From the NCBI GenBank assembly GCA_000231825.2, contig JH720300.1, positions 1,303,928 through 1,367,927 of the forward strand: a DNA stretch of 64,000 nucleotides. The letters run 5' to 3'. Source of the stretch: Tetrahymena elliotti 4EA (Eukaryota; Ciliophora; Oligohymenophorea; Hymenostomatida; Tetrahymenidae). Positions within the stretch are counted from its first letter, which is position 1, and every line of letters starts with the position of its first letter. The notes beneath the pieces are model-generated. The model was not told the DNA's origin. It saw nothing but the letters and a program-made list of their open reading frames with translations, and did no database searches. The position numbers and the translations under genes were made by a program. This document shows, one piece after another, positions 23,886 through 37,112 of the stretch.

Positions 23886-26800
23886 TCAAGGAGATGTTGT
23901 GTACAATTTTTTTTTTACACAATACATAACAATTAATTACAAACAATCAGAAAAAAAGTGTCATTTAATTAGAATAAGAAATAATTTATAAAAGAAGAAT
24001 CGTCAGAAATTATACATAAAGAATCAGATATACAAATATCTAAACAAGAATAAATATTTGTTCGCGATTCTATCTAAATAAATCTTAATAAAATAAAAAA
24101 TATTAAAATATATACCATCTAAATTTGTGATTAATAAATCATTTATTTTACTTTGTTTTGCATCTAAAAATATTGCATTAGATATTCATTCTTTCATTTG
24201 ATTTCGCCGTTTCTAATCTTTTCTAAATACTAAATAATCTCATCCCCCACTTCCAAAAAAACTAATCAAAACAAAAATAAATAAATAAACAAACAAACAA
24301 TTTCACTTTTAATTGTTTTTGAGCTATTAGAAGAATAATAAATATTGATTTAAAAATTAACATGCATTTATCTGAAGATGCATGTAAAATAAAAGCATTC
24401 TTTATACATTTCATTTTGCAAATGTTAAAAGAGTAATCCGTTTCTTTGTAATTACGATTGCTCATTCTTTCATTCACTTTCTTAAGATTTAAAAAAAAAC
24501 AATATAATTAAGCTCGAGACAAAAAATAAGTTGAGAAGAATTTAATTTATCAATATAATCATTTAGTATATTAAAAAATATATATCTAAATTTTATCTAT
24601 TCTTCAAATTAAATAAATAAACAAAAAAAATAAATAAGAAAGAAACCAAACAAGCAAGCAAACAGATTTAATTCTTATATAATTTATAATCAAAATTAGT
24701 ATGTATTAATAATTAAGATATTTTTAAAATAGTATTGCTTATCTTCATAATTTTCATCAAAGGATTGTATTTTAGCAATAATAATCATAATCAATATAAA
24801 TAGTCTCAATTGTAATCTTAATGTTTGATTTTTAGTTTCAAGTATAAATATTCTATATATTGTTTTCTTAATTTTCATTTTAAAAACAACTATCTAATCC
24901 CAGGTTTGCTTTTTGTTACTCTAGATAAATTAGCTGTCAAAAATAATTACTAAAACCAATACTCACTATGACTAAATCTGACCTTTTTATTTATTAATAT
25001 CCTTCAAAGCTATCAAGCGTTTGCTAACTATACATGAAATCTAAGATATAAATTCTTTATTACTATAAGTTAAGCTATTCTAAACATAAATAATTAAGCA
25101 ATTTTCTTAACGAGAAATTCAAAATAATTCATTGACATTACTTAAATCCATTGTAATTATTACAAACCCAACATGCATAAATAGATAGAATTTCATTTTA
25201 TCTTTTTTATTTTATTTTGATGTCATTCTATACACAGTACGTTTTCTTTTTAAAAAATAATGGATATGGTGATCTCAAAAACAGTAAAAAGTTATATTAA
25301 ATCAAAAAATGTAAAAATATTTAAATAATTGGGAGTTAGCAAATTCTAATTTGTTAATATGTTTATTTGTGTTGATTCTTTTTATTTTATGGTGATACAA
25401 AGAACGAATCAGATGGAAATTTCTTGATATAAAACCAAACTAAAATTGAAAAACGTATTTGCTTTTTATGTTTATTTCCTTGGTTTTTGCTTAGAATTTA
25501 CTCGACTTAAATCTAAATTATGAGAAAGAGATAAGTACTTTGTTGAATTATAAATGAATGATATCACATATTTAGTATATATGAAGTGACTTAATAGAAG
25601 TCTTGCGTTGTAAAGAAATAATCTTATGACGTAATTATTGCTTTGAAAGAAATATTAAAAATGAGCTAGTTGAGAATATTAATAATTATCCCCTATTTTA
25701 GAATTTCTTTTAATAGAATAATTTACTATAATTTTTCTAATAGTGTTGTCAACTTTAAAATCTAATATGTGTCATATAGAAAATGAAGGAATATTTATTA
25801 AATTGATTAGATTAAGAGGGTATTTCGTTTATTGTCTCTTTCATGCATGTATCTTTCAAAATATTCTTGTATTCTTTATGTAAATATTAGAGGCATGTTT
25901 AATATTTGTATTTAATCAGAAAAAAAATTAGATAGAAAGAAAGAAGAAGTGACAAGATAAATTAGAAATTTTGTAATAAATTGTGTATTTTTAAAAAAAT
26001 ACAATATTTACATAGAAACAGATGTGAAGATGATTTTGGGAATTTTTTCAAAGTAAAGAAAGATAAATTATGAAAGTTATACAGAAAAAGAATACAATAT
26101 ATTTATTATTACTTCAATTATTATTATTGTTGTTGTTAGTTAATTTATAAGCATTATTTGTTTGTTTTTTTGATTAAAATTCTAATTAAATATAGACAAT
26201 ATTTCTAAATAATTATTAATCATCATTTTTTAGTATTTGTTGCTAAATGTAATAAAGCTAAATAAAACCAAATTTAGCAATCTGTTTTTTTAAGCACCTT
26301 CCTGCTTTTGTTTTGCAATCTTAATTTAATTTATTGATTAATAGTAATTATGTAGAAATTGAATAAGCTATCTATTAATATTTATTTATTGAGGTAAGAA
26401 ATGAGACTTGATTGTTTGTTGTTGTTGTTTATATTTTAGGTTGATAGAAAGCCAAAATGAGTAACATTATTCCTAATTTAAAATCGAGTAGGAGTACAAG
26501 ATATTTAGAGAAATTATTTAGTGAGAAACATGACTTTTGAGGTTAGTTTTTTCATATTTACAAGAAATAAGTGGATGATATTAGTTTTATTATTAAGGTT
26601 TTTGAGGATATTTATTATAGAAAGGCTAAGAATCAAGATGAGAGTAAATTTATGTTATTAATTTATGTATTTTTTTGAGATTGGCAAATTTTTAAGTGGA
26701 GAGGTTTTTTATATAAAAAGCTAGAATTTAATCTGAGGGTTTGTTTGTTGTATAAGTAAACTATTTTTGCGCCTAAATTTAATTTAAATAGTTCATTAAT

Positions 26801-26924
26801 TCATGCAAAAGCATTCTAGTGTTTTGATTGATCATAGTGTGTTATAGACGATTAGCAATATATTTATATACATATTATTTTGCAATCAAACAACCTAAGA
26901 TAACCAAAACTTAGATGCTTTTAT
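23886..26924. other. Three-kilobase AT-rich intergenic region between convergent genes
   Basis: DRC11 ends rightward and the kinase gene ends leftward, so this holds both 3' ends. Composition is mostly A/T with (AAAC/AAAT)n-like simple repeats (about 24270-24300 and 24600-24665). A G-rich, C-poor stretch at 26390-26760 has three consecutive short + strand open runs (from an ATG at 26458) split by TGAs. I cannot support a gene there. Confidence 0.5.
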
Positions 26925-28491
26925 TCAACAAGAGGATTCATCATCAGAGAGATCCATCATAGAAGAAAACCAAGGGTGAGCAATTATTTCATTGAATGAG
27001 AGTCTTTCACTTGGGTTTCTTGTAAGAAGTTTATTGAGTAAATCTTTGAGTTGAGAGAATCTGACTTCAGAGGGGTCAAAGTAACGTTGATAGATGTTGG
27101 TCAAACGTTTAATGAATGGGATCTCCCAAAAGCCTTCGTAATTCTTTAAGACAATGTATGAATAGTAAGAATCATTTTCGAAAGCTCTTTCACTTTAGAA
27201 AGGTAATACAAAGAAGAGACTTTCAAACATGCAAACTCCGAAAGCGAAAGAGTCAGTTTTAGTGAGATCGAATGTGGATTAATTGCTTGCATCCTTAGAG
27301 GCAGCAGATTATTTCTTAGATAAATGCTTGATGATTTCAGGAGCCAAAAAAGAGGGAGCTCTGTATCTCCATTATTCAGATTAGAAGGGGGAACTAGTGT
27401 TGCAAGCGAATCCAAAATCGCTAAGCTTGGCTTCTCCATTTTCTATTTTAAAATAAAGAAAGATTAGAATGATTAAAATAAATTAAATGATTTTAAAATA
27501 GGTGGTGTATTTTGCAGATATTTTCATAGAATATTTATGTATTTGTTGGTTAAGAAATAAGTAAATCATTTAAAGTAGAAAAAGAATAGAGTGGGAAGTA
27601 GAAATTCAAAAATTTAATAGTTTAAATAGAATAAGAAACCAATATTTTTATTAGGCTGATCTACTACTAAAACTACTAAGACAACAAATTTTTAAATTGA
27701 TTAATTTGAATTCTTTGTCTATCTATCACTCATTTAATTTTCAAATTTTGCTAATTTATTAAAATCATTTATGTTAACAAAGATCAAACCAGCTGAATAT
27801 TTGAATTTCTTTCCTTGTTTTGGATCGAATATAATTATTGGTATTTTTTTTTTTTCTTCAATTCTTTAATTTGATTTCAATCAATATCTAACTAACCAAA
27901 TTATTAGATTGAAAAGTTGTTAATTATTTTCTATTTACTTATTTGATTGTTATAAAACAGTTAATAATACATATTTATTCATTCATTCTTTTACTTCATT
28001 CGATTACATGAACGAAGAGAAATACTACAAAATGCAAAATAAAAATTAAATTTTAATTGTTAATTACCAAAAACGAGGATATTTTCGAGCTTGATATCAT
28101 TGTGGGCAATATTTTTGTTGTGAAGATATGAAACAGCCTTGGCGATTCCAGAGAAAACCTATCTAGCCTTGGCAGGGTGAAGAGGCTTGGGGTGATTGGT
28201 CTTCAAGTAGGTAAGCATATCGCATTAGGCTAATTCCATGGTAAATCCACGAACTTCGCTGTGGTCTTTGAAGCTGTCAAGAGCCAAATCTTCAAAATAT
28301 TCACCAACAGAGATAATATTTTCGTGCTAGAGATTCTTTAAAATATTGTATTCTCTTTTTAAATCTTATTCCTAAGCAAGTGAGTGGGAAGAAGTTTGAA
28401 TTTTTAAAGCATATTCAATACTGTCTTCAGTTTAGATTCTCATGACAGTTGAAGAGTGAGTTTAATCAATATGTTCGGCTTGATAAATCAT
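26925..28491 (-). CDS. Small serine/threonine protein kinase with HND catalytic loop
   Basis: Two exons (28491-28068 and 27442-26925) joined in phase 1 give 313 residues, essentially just a kinase domain. Visible motifs: beta3 lysine in EYALKIQ, alpha-C glutamate candidate in LKREYNIL, catalytic loop HNDIKLEN, Mg-binding DFG in LSDFGFAC, and APE in SFLAPEIIK. C-lobe residues DSFAFGV and a subdomain XI Arg (RNPSERLSFNEIIAHPW) follow. The usual HRD arginine is Asn, so it is not an RD kinase. The glycine-rich loop is missing or unrecognisable (IQTEDSIEYALK). The catalytic Asp, Lys and DFG are intact, so activity is plausible. Such short divergent kinases are abundant in ciliates. The tail is acidic (SDDESSC), ending at TGA 26925-26927. 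Substrate and location are unknown. The 624-base intron holds nothing recognisable. Confidence 0.9.
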
Positions 28492-31400
28492 TTTTTAGAT
28501 TGTATTTTGAGGAGTAGAAGTATTTATATTTTATTTATATGATGTTTTTAGTAAAGCGCACTTTGTGGAGCTGCTTCTTTTTTTTGGATATTAATTACAG
28601 ATAATTAATTGATTTGTAATTTTTGTTTTGTTAAAAGATATTATTATAATTTTTAGCTTAGATATTCGATTGATTTAAAGAAATATTAATGCACACACAG
28701 CAATATAAGCTTTGCTACCCGTCAAAATTTATCAATCAATTAATTATTAAATCAATAACAAATAAGATTTGTTAAGTATAATCTTAAAAATTAATCTAAA
28801 AAATTTCTGTAAAAAATTTAATTAATTAATTTATTTATATTTTTTGTTTTTTCTTGTTCTTCTTCTTTTCTTTTTCTTGATTCTTTTTTTAATTATCTTG
28901 ATTCAAAATCAATGCCTATTTCACTATTTATCAATTTTGTTTACTTTCAAAAAATTTTTTAACCAAGAAAAATTTACAGAGTGAGTTAAAACAAAAATTT
29001 ATCGGTATACTTTTTTTACCCCACCCCTAATAGTTTACTAACCCACTTTTCATATATTTTTAATGATTATAAAATAGAAAGAAATTTTCTATGACTTTGT
29101 CATTTCATATACTAATGGAATTCTAATTTTTGAAGATCGATCATTTAGTTTATTAATCTAATTAGTTTACAATAGAGAAAGGCGACTTTATTAATAAATT
29201 AAACTTCTAATATTATCAATAAAAGAGAATGGATGAATGAATGAACTCTCACTAAGTTATTATATGAATGAATAGAATTTGTATTATAAGTTATTGATTA
29301 TAATAATTATAATGAAATTTAATATTATTCATTCACTCATCTCTGTAAAAATCAACTCAGATTTAAGATTATCATATTTAAAACTTTAAATTTAATTCTA
29401 AAAAAAGAGGATTAGTATGCAGATATTCTAAAAGATTTTAAAGGAGAAAATATTGAAAAAATATGTCACCATAGTACTAAAAATTGGATTTCAGCAAAAT
29501 CTCTGAAAGATAGATGAATTATGAGATTAGATACAAAAAGAATAATGCTTATAATTTGAAAAATACACTGTATGATTTTTAGAACCAATGAGTACTAAAT
29601 CTACTTTTAAGGTTTTAATATAGGATTAAGCACACATAATTATTAATGCATGACAAAAACATAAAAAAAACATTCACATAACTTTTACTATAATAAAATA
29701 GATAAAAGATTTCTTTGTTTGCTAGCTTTCTAGCCGATTATTTTATATGTTAAACTTTTTAAATCTTTTTTAAAATTTATAAAATAGATTCTACTTTTTA
29801 AATAGTAAAAGTAAAGATAACACAAAAAAAACCAAACTATACTTTTAAAACTACCATTTAATTTTATAGGCTGGATATCAAGGAAGAGTTTAAATTATGA
29901 TTAATTTTCTATACTTGTGTTAGTCACTTTCAGTCTAAGATAAGAAATATGAGAGACACAATATTTCAATATTTCTTCAACTCAGAGATAAATTAACATT
30001 ATAAAAAATTTAAAAGAAGTTTCTTGGCTGAAAAGAGATACAAAAGAATATCGATAATATTTCTAGATAGATAGATTTATTATTTTGTTTCTTCTCTTTT
30101 TCAGATTGAAGAAGAATTGAATTTTTTATATTTAATATTAAAGAAGAAAATTATAATTTTCCACATTATCTTAAATTTTTAAATTTTGCTAACAACATTA
30201 AGCACTATGACATATCAATACGTTTATTTAATTTAAAATTGCAAAACTGTTGATCCTAACTTTAAATTATTTAAATTATTTGTTTGATACAGATTTTTCT
30301 TAATAACTAACTCTTTTTTCTTTTAGTTCCCAATATTTATAATTTGTCTTATGTAAAATTTAAAAAATTAAAATAGTTTGTTGAAAGAAATCTATTAATT
30401 TGTGAAAAAACGCTAAGCATGATTTGAAGTCTTAAGTGAGGAAAACCCTATCACTAACTACATTTGTGTATTCAAGCTACGTTACATTTATTTTACTTAA
30501 TACAGACAGAATCAATAAATACCAAAAGGATATATTAAAATTAAAGACTAAATATTAAAAGATACAGAATAAATCCCAAAGAATATCTTTTTAAATCTTG
30601 TTAAATTTTAAGGTGTTCGAACTAAAGAATAAACATAGACAGCCATTTATTTAAATTTCCTAGATTTAAATTATTTTTCAAAACCAATAGGAAAATTTGA
30701 AATGAGTTAAAGAGGAAAAATATAATTGAATTTTATTTTTTAAAAAGGGAGGGAATAAAGTAGAATAAAGTTTTTGAAAATCAGCTAAAAATTAATATTT
30801 AGAGTGTGTTACGAAAGTGTTCTAGCGGGTACAAAGTCTATTTGACTAAATTTACAAATTTAACAACGAAATATAATACTTCTCTCAATTGATATGAAAG
30901 AAATACATCAAAAATAAATGAAATTTACCAAGATACTCATCAAATATATAAAATTAGTTATTGTAGCTCTTAATATTTACAGTGACTACCTCCTCATTAA
31001 TTTGCTAATATTAATTTGCCATTTAATTTCTTTAATATTATGTATGTGCCTAAATAATTTAAACTAGATTAATTAGGCGCTATCTGTTATTATTTCCATA
31101 TAAACTATGAAGAGAATAGAGTATATGAAATAGATTTAAAAAAAAAATACATTTTCATTTTTTTATAATAATTATCAATTAGCTCTCAATTTGTTTTTAT
31201 TTACCCCTCCAAATATTTGTATTCTTTTAAAATTTCTCTTTATCTTGATATCAATTTTCTAAAAATATCTATGTGAATAATAATTTTGGATTGGATTATT
31301 TTGCTAGATTAGTATCTAAAAATGTAAGTAAATTTTTATGTAGTGAGAAAGATTTGAAGACAAAATAAAATATGTAAGGGAATCTATGGAATAAATTTAT

Positions 31401-34199
31401 TACAATTTTAAAAAAATATAAATACTAAGAGTAATTGGGACATCAAAAATAAATTAGAGTACTGAATTTAGATAACTCTTACCCTTTTGTATATTGTAAA
31501 GTAAAAAATTTTCTGATTTGCTTAACTTTTAGATGTTTGCTTGATTGTTCACTATTTGTAAAAGAAAAAAAAAAAAGATGATGAACTTTTAATTGTAGTT
31601 TGTTTGTTTGTATTTATTTCTGATATTTTATAATAAATATAAGAGCTGTTTTACAAATTGAATTCTGTTAATTTATAATCAATAATTGCGTTATTATTTT
31701 TATATAATGTTGTAGCTTAATTTCAGAAATTAGTTCGTTACTTCTTTAATCTCTTAAATAAGAAGTAGTAGTATCTTCAATCAGGTACTCTCATATTTAA
31801 AATTCAATATCTTATGAATTCTCATATTAACATGTTTTTATTAAATATCTTTTTCTTTTATTCCTTATTTAGGCTGTCCCAAATTTCTAAAAATATTTAA
31901 TGAGAATAAGCGTGTGTCATTAATACTTAATTTACTCAAAATCTTTTAGATTTGCCAAATTTATAATTTGATAATTAAAATACATACATATACTTTCTAT
32001 TTCTGCTTTACAATTAAAATTTAATATCTTACAAGTTATCCTATGCATTCTCAAACCTTTTTAAAACATTCCTCAAACTCTTTTTTTGTACTTCCCCTTT
32101 TTGTTTAAATGATAAATATCTATGTAATTATTTTATAGAGTGTATCTATCAAAAATTAAATCTAAATTTTGACATTAGCAGATGATTGATGATATGAATG
32201 TAAGTTTATATAGGACTTTAACTAACATAGAATATACTTAACTATTTAAACTCATAGCCAAATATATTAAATAGAAGAACAAATTCTACTATTTCAAATA
32301 AGCATTAACTATGCATGCTTAATCTATTTTACAAATCCATTAAATTTACTAATCCCTTTATTGTATGAAACCAAAAAATCCCCTTTTTCCTCACCTAATT
32401 TCTTAAAATTTTAGGCAATGTTGACTTGCTTAATTTTCACCAAAAAATTAATGTTGCAAATAAGACATGAACTATTTAATTTCTTACTTAGACAAAAAAA
32501 TTTATAATAATAATTTGAATCCATTAAAGCATTTAAATTATATTTATTTTTGCTTGAAAACATCTAAAATTTGAAAAAATAGGAAGATATATTTCATTTC
32601 TAATTATTAAATTTGAACATATGAATGTTACTAATCTATCCCTAATAACATGCACGTAGATTCATATCAGCTAATAAATTAGTAAATTAATTATAAATAA
32701 TCATAAAAAATGCAGCCTCTCTTTTTTTCAATTGTAATTAAATTTAACACACTAAATAGGAAAGTCGCTCAAACTTTTAATAAAAAAAAAATTTCATAAT
32801 TTTGCTTTATAAAAACTATTTTTGACTTTTATTTACATAGATTTATTTGTAAGAAGGATTTTATAGATATTGACTTATTATACTCACCTTCAACAGAGTC
32901 ATATAAATTACACATATACTATTAACCTTTCAGCAAAATAATCATCAAATTACAAAAAAAAGAAATCAAAAAATATTATATTTGCAATTAAGAATATTTT
33001 AAAGATTTCTTTTCATATACATCTTCATTTACATTTTTTTTTTACTTAACATAAATTAAATGATCTGTTATTTATGTTATCTATAAAATCTATTTACTAA
33101 ATTCTAACGCTGTTACCTGTTTATTAAATTAGGAAGAACCTACTCCTTATTTAGTACTCCAATTTCTAGATAAAACGAAAACTGTTAAACAAATTTCATT
33201 ATGACTACATTTGTTTCTAAACAAATTATCTATAACAACTATTATTCGTTTAATTTCAAGAGGAGTTAATCCTTTTTAAAAAATGTATAAATATAGGCTT
33301 TAGCCATCTCCAAAAATAGAAATTAGCTAACAAAAATACAATTATTTATAAAATCGGAATCAAATCAGAATTTTTTGGTAAGATTTATAATATTTAAATT
33401 GTTAAAATATTCAAACTAAAATGAAGTTTTAGTAGCAAGAAATAGTCTAGATATTATATCAAATAACATTATCTAGACTGAGTCTCACTTTTTTAAATAA
33501 CCAGTAAATTATTATCATCTAAGAGCTACTCCTACTTCTAAAAATTATATGTAGAATAACTAGATAAAATCTATCTATCTTTACTACTACTAAATGCTAA
33601 ATTAATTTATTACTAACCCACATTAATGTTATCTTAAAACAAAAACAGCTAGTAAAACTTATCTTAAATCATAATTTAAGTAAGTGAAAAATGCAATATG
33701 ATTATTTGAAGTAAATTAGGAGCAGTTATACATTTGTATTTCTATATTATCAATATAATTGTAACAAATATATGTTTCATAATTTAAATAGTGTAGACTA
33801 AAGGAATCTTTTTAAAAAAGGAAATTTTTGGTGGGAATCTATTCATAAATAGATTAGAGTCTTTTATTGAAAAATAATTTTTAATCCAGTAAGTGAATTT
33901 TATAGTTAATCAGTCCTTCTGTATTATTAGAATTAAATAATTAAAAAAATAAAAATTCCAGTAGCAATCTAAAGGTTATAGTCATTTAAAAAATAATAGC
34001 AATAAAATTATTGTGTTGTTTTAAAGATTCATAAACTAGAATAAAATTTAGCAAAAAGAATAAAAAAATAATTAGAATAACCTATATTAAATGTTTTCGA
34101 GTTATATATAAATTATAAAAAATAAATTAAATTAATTTGTTCAGTAAAAATTAATTTATTCAAATTATGAATTACAGATAATAGATGTCTGGAACATGA
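28492..34199. other. Gene-poor AT-rich region of about 5.7 kb
   Basis: No conserved protein, tRNA or rRNA could be read on either strand. It includes the 5' flank of the kinase gene at its left edge. The only clear structure is a perfect 10-base inverted repeat at 33444-33479. Open frames present are short and without codon-usage support. Confidence 0.5.
33444..33479. repeat. Perfect inverted repeat (potential hairpin)
   Basis: AGTCTAGATA (33444-33453) is matched by its exact reverse complement TATCTAGACT (33470-33479) across a 16-base loop. GC content of the arms is above the local background. Function unknown. Confidence 0.7.
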
Positions 34200-34350
34200 A
34201 TTTGCAGCTAATCTAATAGCCCCTATCATACAAATTTCTTACCAATTCAGGCCAGTTTGTTTATTTATTGCAGTAATAAATGCATGTAAAACCAACTATG
34301 TAATTGATAGATACAATCAAAAACTATTTACTCAGCAAGCAATTTACCTA
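34200..34350 (-). pseudogene. Degenerate duplicate of the 3' end of the neighbouring membrane-protein gene
   Basis: The block GCCCCTATCATACAAATTTC (34219-) recurs as GCCCTATCATACAAATTTC at 34463-34481, and similarity extends about 130 bases rightward in both copies. The right copy encodes the C-terminal membrane helix and stop of the gene at 34469-35692 (minus strand, ...DKKFV-TGA). The left copy has frame-breaking changes and an extra TGA, so it is a remnant. Offset between copies is about 245 bases. Confidence 0.65.
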
Positions 34351-34468
34351 AAGTAAGTAAGTAAATTTAATCAAAACAATCCTTGCTTGGAAAGAATTTT
34401 TTTGAAATATATCACAGCTAAGTTAATATTGTTTAAAAAATGGTTTAGCTCACCAAATTTAAGCCCTA

Positions 34469-35692
34469 TCATACAAATTTCTTATCAAACAAGTCCAGTA
34501 TTTTTGATTTCTTGATATAAATAAAGGTAAAAGCAATCAAAATAATAAGTACAATGAACGAAAATGTATATTACTGAGCAATTTTTAAAAATAAGAATTA
34601 GCTTTAATCAACATCATCTTTGGTAAGAGTTTTATTTAAATATACTATCATTTCATTATTGAAGTACCCTAATAAAGCCTCAATAATTTCATTAGCTTTC
34701 TGAAATTTGTTGATGGCTATTAGTGAAAAGAATATTTTACATTTTATTTTTATTTCAGACCACTTTTCTTAAAATTCAAAATACTTTTCAAGCTAAAATA
34801 TATCTGAAATTTTAGCATCAGGAGACATCAGCGAAGGACCTGTATGTACTTTTTCAAGCATACTCTATTCTAATTATTAGAGAGATTTTATGTAAAGCTG
34901 TAAGCAAAACTACTTTTACTGGTTTATTAAACTGTCTTTAGCCTTAAAATATGATTTGCTTATTACCTAATTTATCTGATTAATTTCTTGATAGAATCTC
35001 TGTTCGTTCAAGAATCCATATAAAAAATATTATTAGTTCTCCTTAGATACAAATTCATTCAATTCTACCTCTTCTTCAGTATACTTAAATTCTTAGCTTA
35101 ATATTATAAAAATAGTGTTAGTATTTCCTTCTACTTTATATTTGTTAGACAAAAAAGTCATTAACTTCTCCTTATCAAAAGAATTTTATTCATTATTGGT
35201 GCTATTTTATTCAAGCTTAAAATCTTCTAAGTTGTAAAGTGAATTTTGCCTTTGGGCAGTAAAGCTGAATGTTTCATTTAAATAATATTTAGAACTATTT
35301 TATGTCTCATAACAATTTGAAATTTTAAGTGAATAACTCTCTGGTAAAGGTAACTAGCTTGATGCAAAGTCGATGTCAATATTATTTAAGTAGGTCTTGT
35401 AATCTGTATTATTGTTCTCAAGTGGAATTATTTCATGTAGCTAAGGAGAATAACTCACAAAAAACATGAAATTATTTTTGATAATGTCCATTTTTTTCTT
35501 GTTCTAAATTAATAAATAATGAATAGTAACATCAGTTTGAAATTCTACATTCTTTAAGCTGTCAAATTTATCTTTAATACTATTCTCCAGCAAACTTGGT
35601 GACTCAAAACTAACGCAACCCACTCTATGTGCTAAAAGCATAATTAAAATAGATGCAAATTGCAAAAAATAGCCAAAGAAAAATTCTTTCAT
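34469..35692 (-). CDS. Orphan single-pass membrane protein (signal peptide, C-terminal TM helix)
   Basis: One uninterrupted 408-codon frame in the ciliate code (407 residues). It begins with a signal peptide (MKEFFFGYFLQFASILIMLL...CVS) and a hydrophilic, Asn/Gln/Glu-rich ectodomain with many potential N-glycosylation sites (for example NNNT, QNSS, LNET, QNST). Near the C-terminus is a membrane segment (FSFIVLIILIAFTFIYI) followed by a short basic tail (KKSKILDLFDKKFV). This predicts a type I membrane protein. I recognise no domain. The 3' end has a degenerate copy just downstream. The gene at 38894-40789 shows the same architecture but no obvious sequence match by eye. Confidence 0.82.
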
Positions 35693-37112
35693 TACTTGTT
35701 TAGAATAAAATTAAATGACAAAAAAATCTTGCAAAATATAAATTTTTAAATATTCAATAGAAAACCAAAAATCTACACTAATTACAAACAAACACGTTTA
35801 ATTTAACAACAAAATATTTACTCAAATTTCTTTCAAACTAACCCGCAAATAACATTTTAATTTTATTTTAAAAATAATTTTTTCTGAATCCTTGAAGTTT
35901 GAATAGAATTTAAATTAAAATAAATGTTTATTTCTTATATCATTTCACAACATTTTAATTTAACTTTTAAACTAATTTTTTTGGTTTTTTTAAGATATTA
36001 AAAGCTAATTTAAATTTAAAAATAATATTTTATTAGTTAAAATAAGTGATATGCCTACCATCAAAATAAGTTTAAAATAAATAAATAAATTTATTCCCAA
36101 AATTTAATAATATATTTTTTAAATAAAAATTATGATAAAATTATTAAAAAATGAAATTTTCTAATAAATTTTTCTTGCAATAAAATAAATAAGGATCTCA
36201 AGACTTTTACATAAGAAATAGCTTTAAAAGTTTAAAAAGATACATTTTTAAATATTTTCTTACAAAACTGAATAAATTTATTTATCTTATTTTTCAACCA
36301 GTCAATTAATTTTTAATTTAAATGATTAGATTTTTAACAAAAGTTTTTTGTATATTTTTTAATTCTAAGTAAGATAAACAAAGTATTTTTAAAATTTATG
36401 GTTTATGTTAAGAAATTTATAAAGTTGGGAGTAAAAAAAGTAGTTAAATTTATAATTTAAAAACCCTTTATTTTTTATCAATATAAAATAATTGTTCGAA
36501 TGAAAATAATGTTAATTTTAATATCAGATATTTGTTTCTTTTTCTTTAAAATTTATTGCAAAATCTTTAAATCACTTTAAATTATATTTTAAATTAATAT
36601 ATTTATTAAAAATATTTATATTTTAATGATGTTCAAAATAATATAATAGCTTATTAAAAGTTGGGCTTATTTTTATTTCTAAAAAACTACTATTTTAGTA
36701 ATTAAGTTATTGAAGAGTTAGATCATAAAGTAAATATTTAACAATATAATCTTAAATTAAAATATCACTGTGACCTCACCTAGTAAGGTTGAATAATTAT
36801 ATTCCATAAATATTTTTTTGAGTAAATACATCTATTTTTTATGTGTAAATAAATATTATATTTCCAATCTATTTTCTTGAAAACTTCTTTTTTTTTTCTA
36901 ATAATTTTTTAATAGTCATAGACGTATTTTATTAAGAATGTAAATTAAATTTCTCGATTTGTTCTTAAATCGTAACCTAATTTATTTATTTTGATGAATT
37001 TAATCCTATTTCAACTTATGAAGTGTTATGAAGTAGGTATATAACAAATAAATTTTTTATTTTTACTTATAATTTTCTTAAAAAGTAGACGAAAAGTACT
37101 GTTAAATATAAA
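35693..37112. other. AT-rich intergenic region between divergent genes
   Basis: About 1.4 kb between the leftward membrane-protein gene and the rightward ABM gene, so it must hold both promoters. No motif, RNA or repeat stands out. Confidence 0.55.

Noticed and set aside
24262..24300. Simple (AAAT/AAAC)n repeats as a possible telomere or satellite
   Set aside because: Not the C4A2/G4T2 telomere unit and too short to be a satellite; ordinary low-complexity intergenic DNA.
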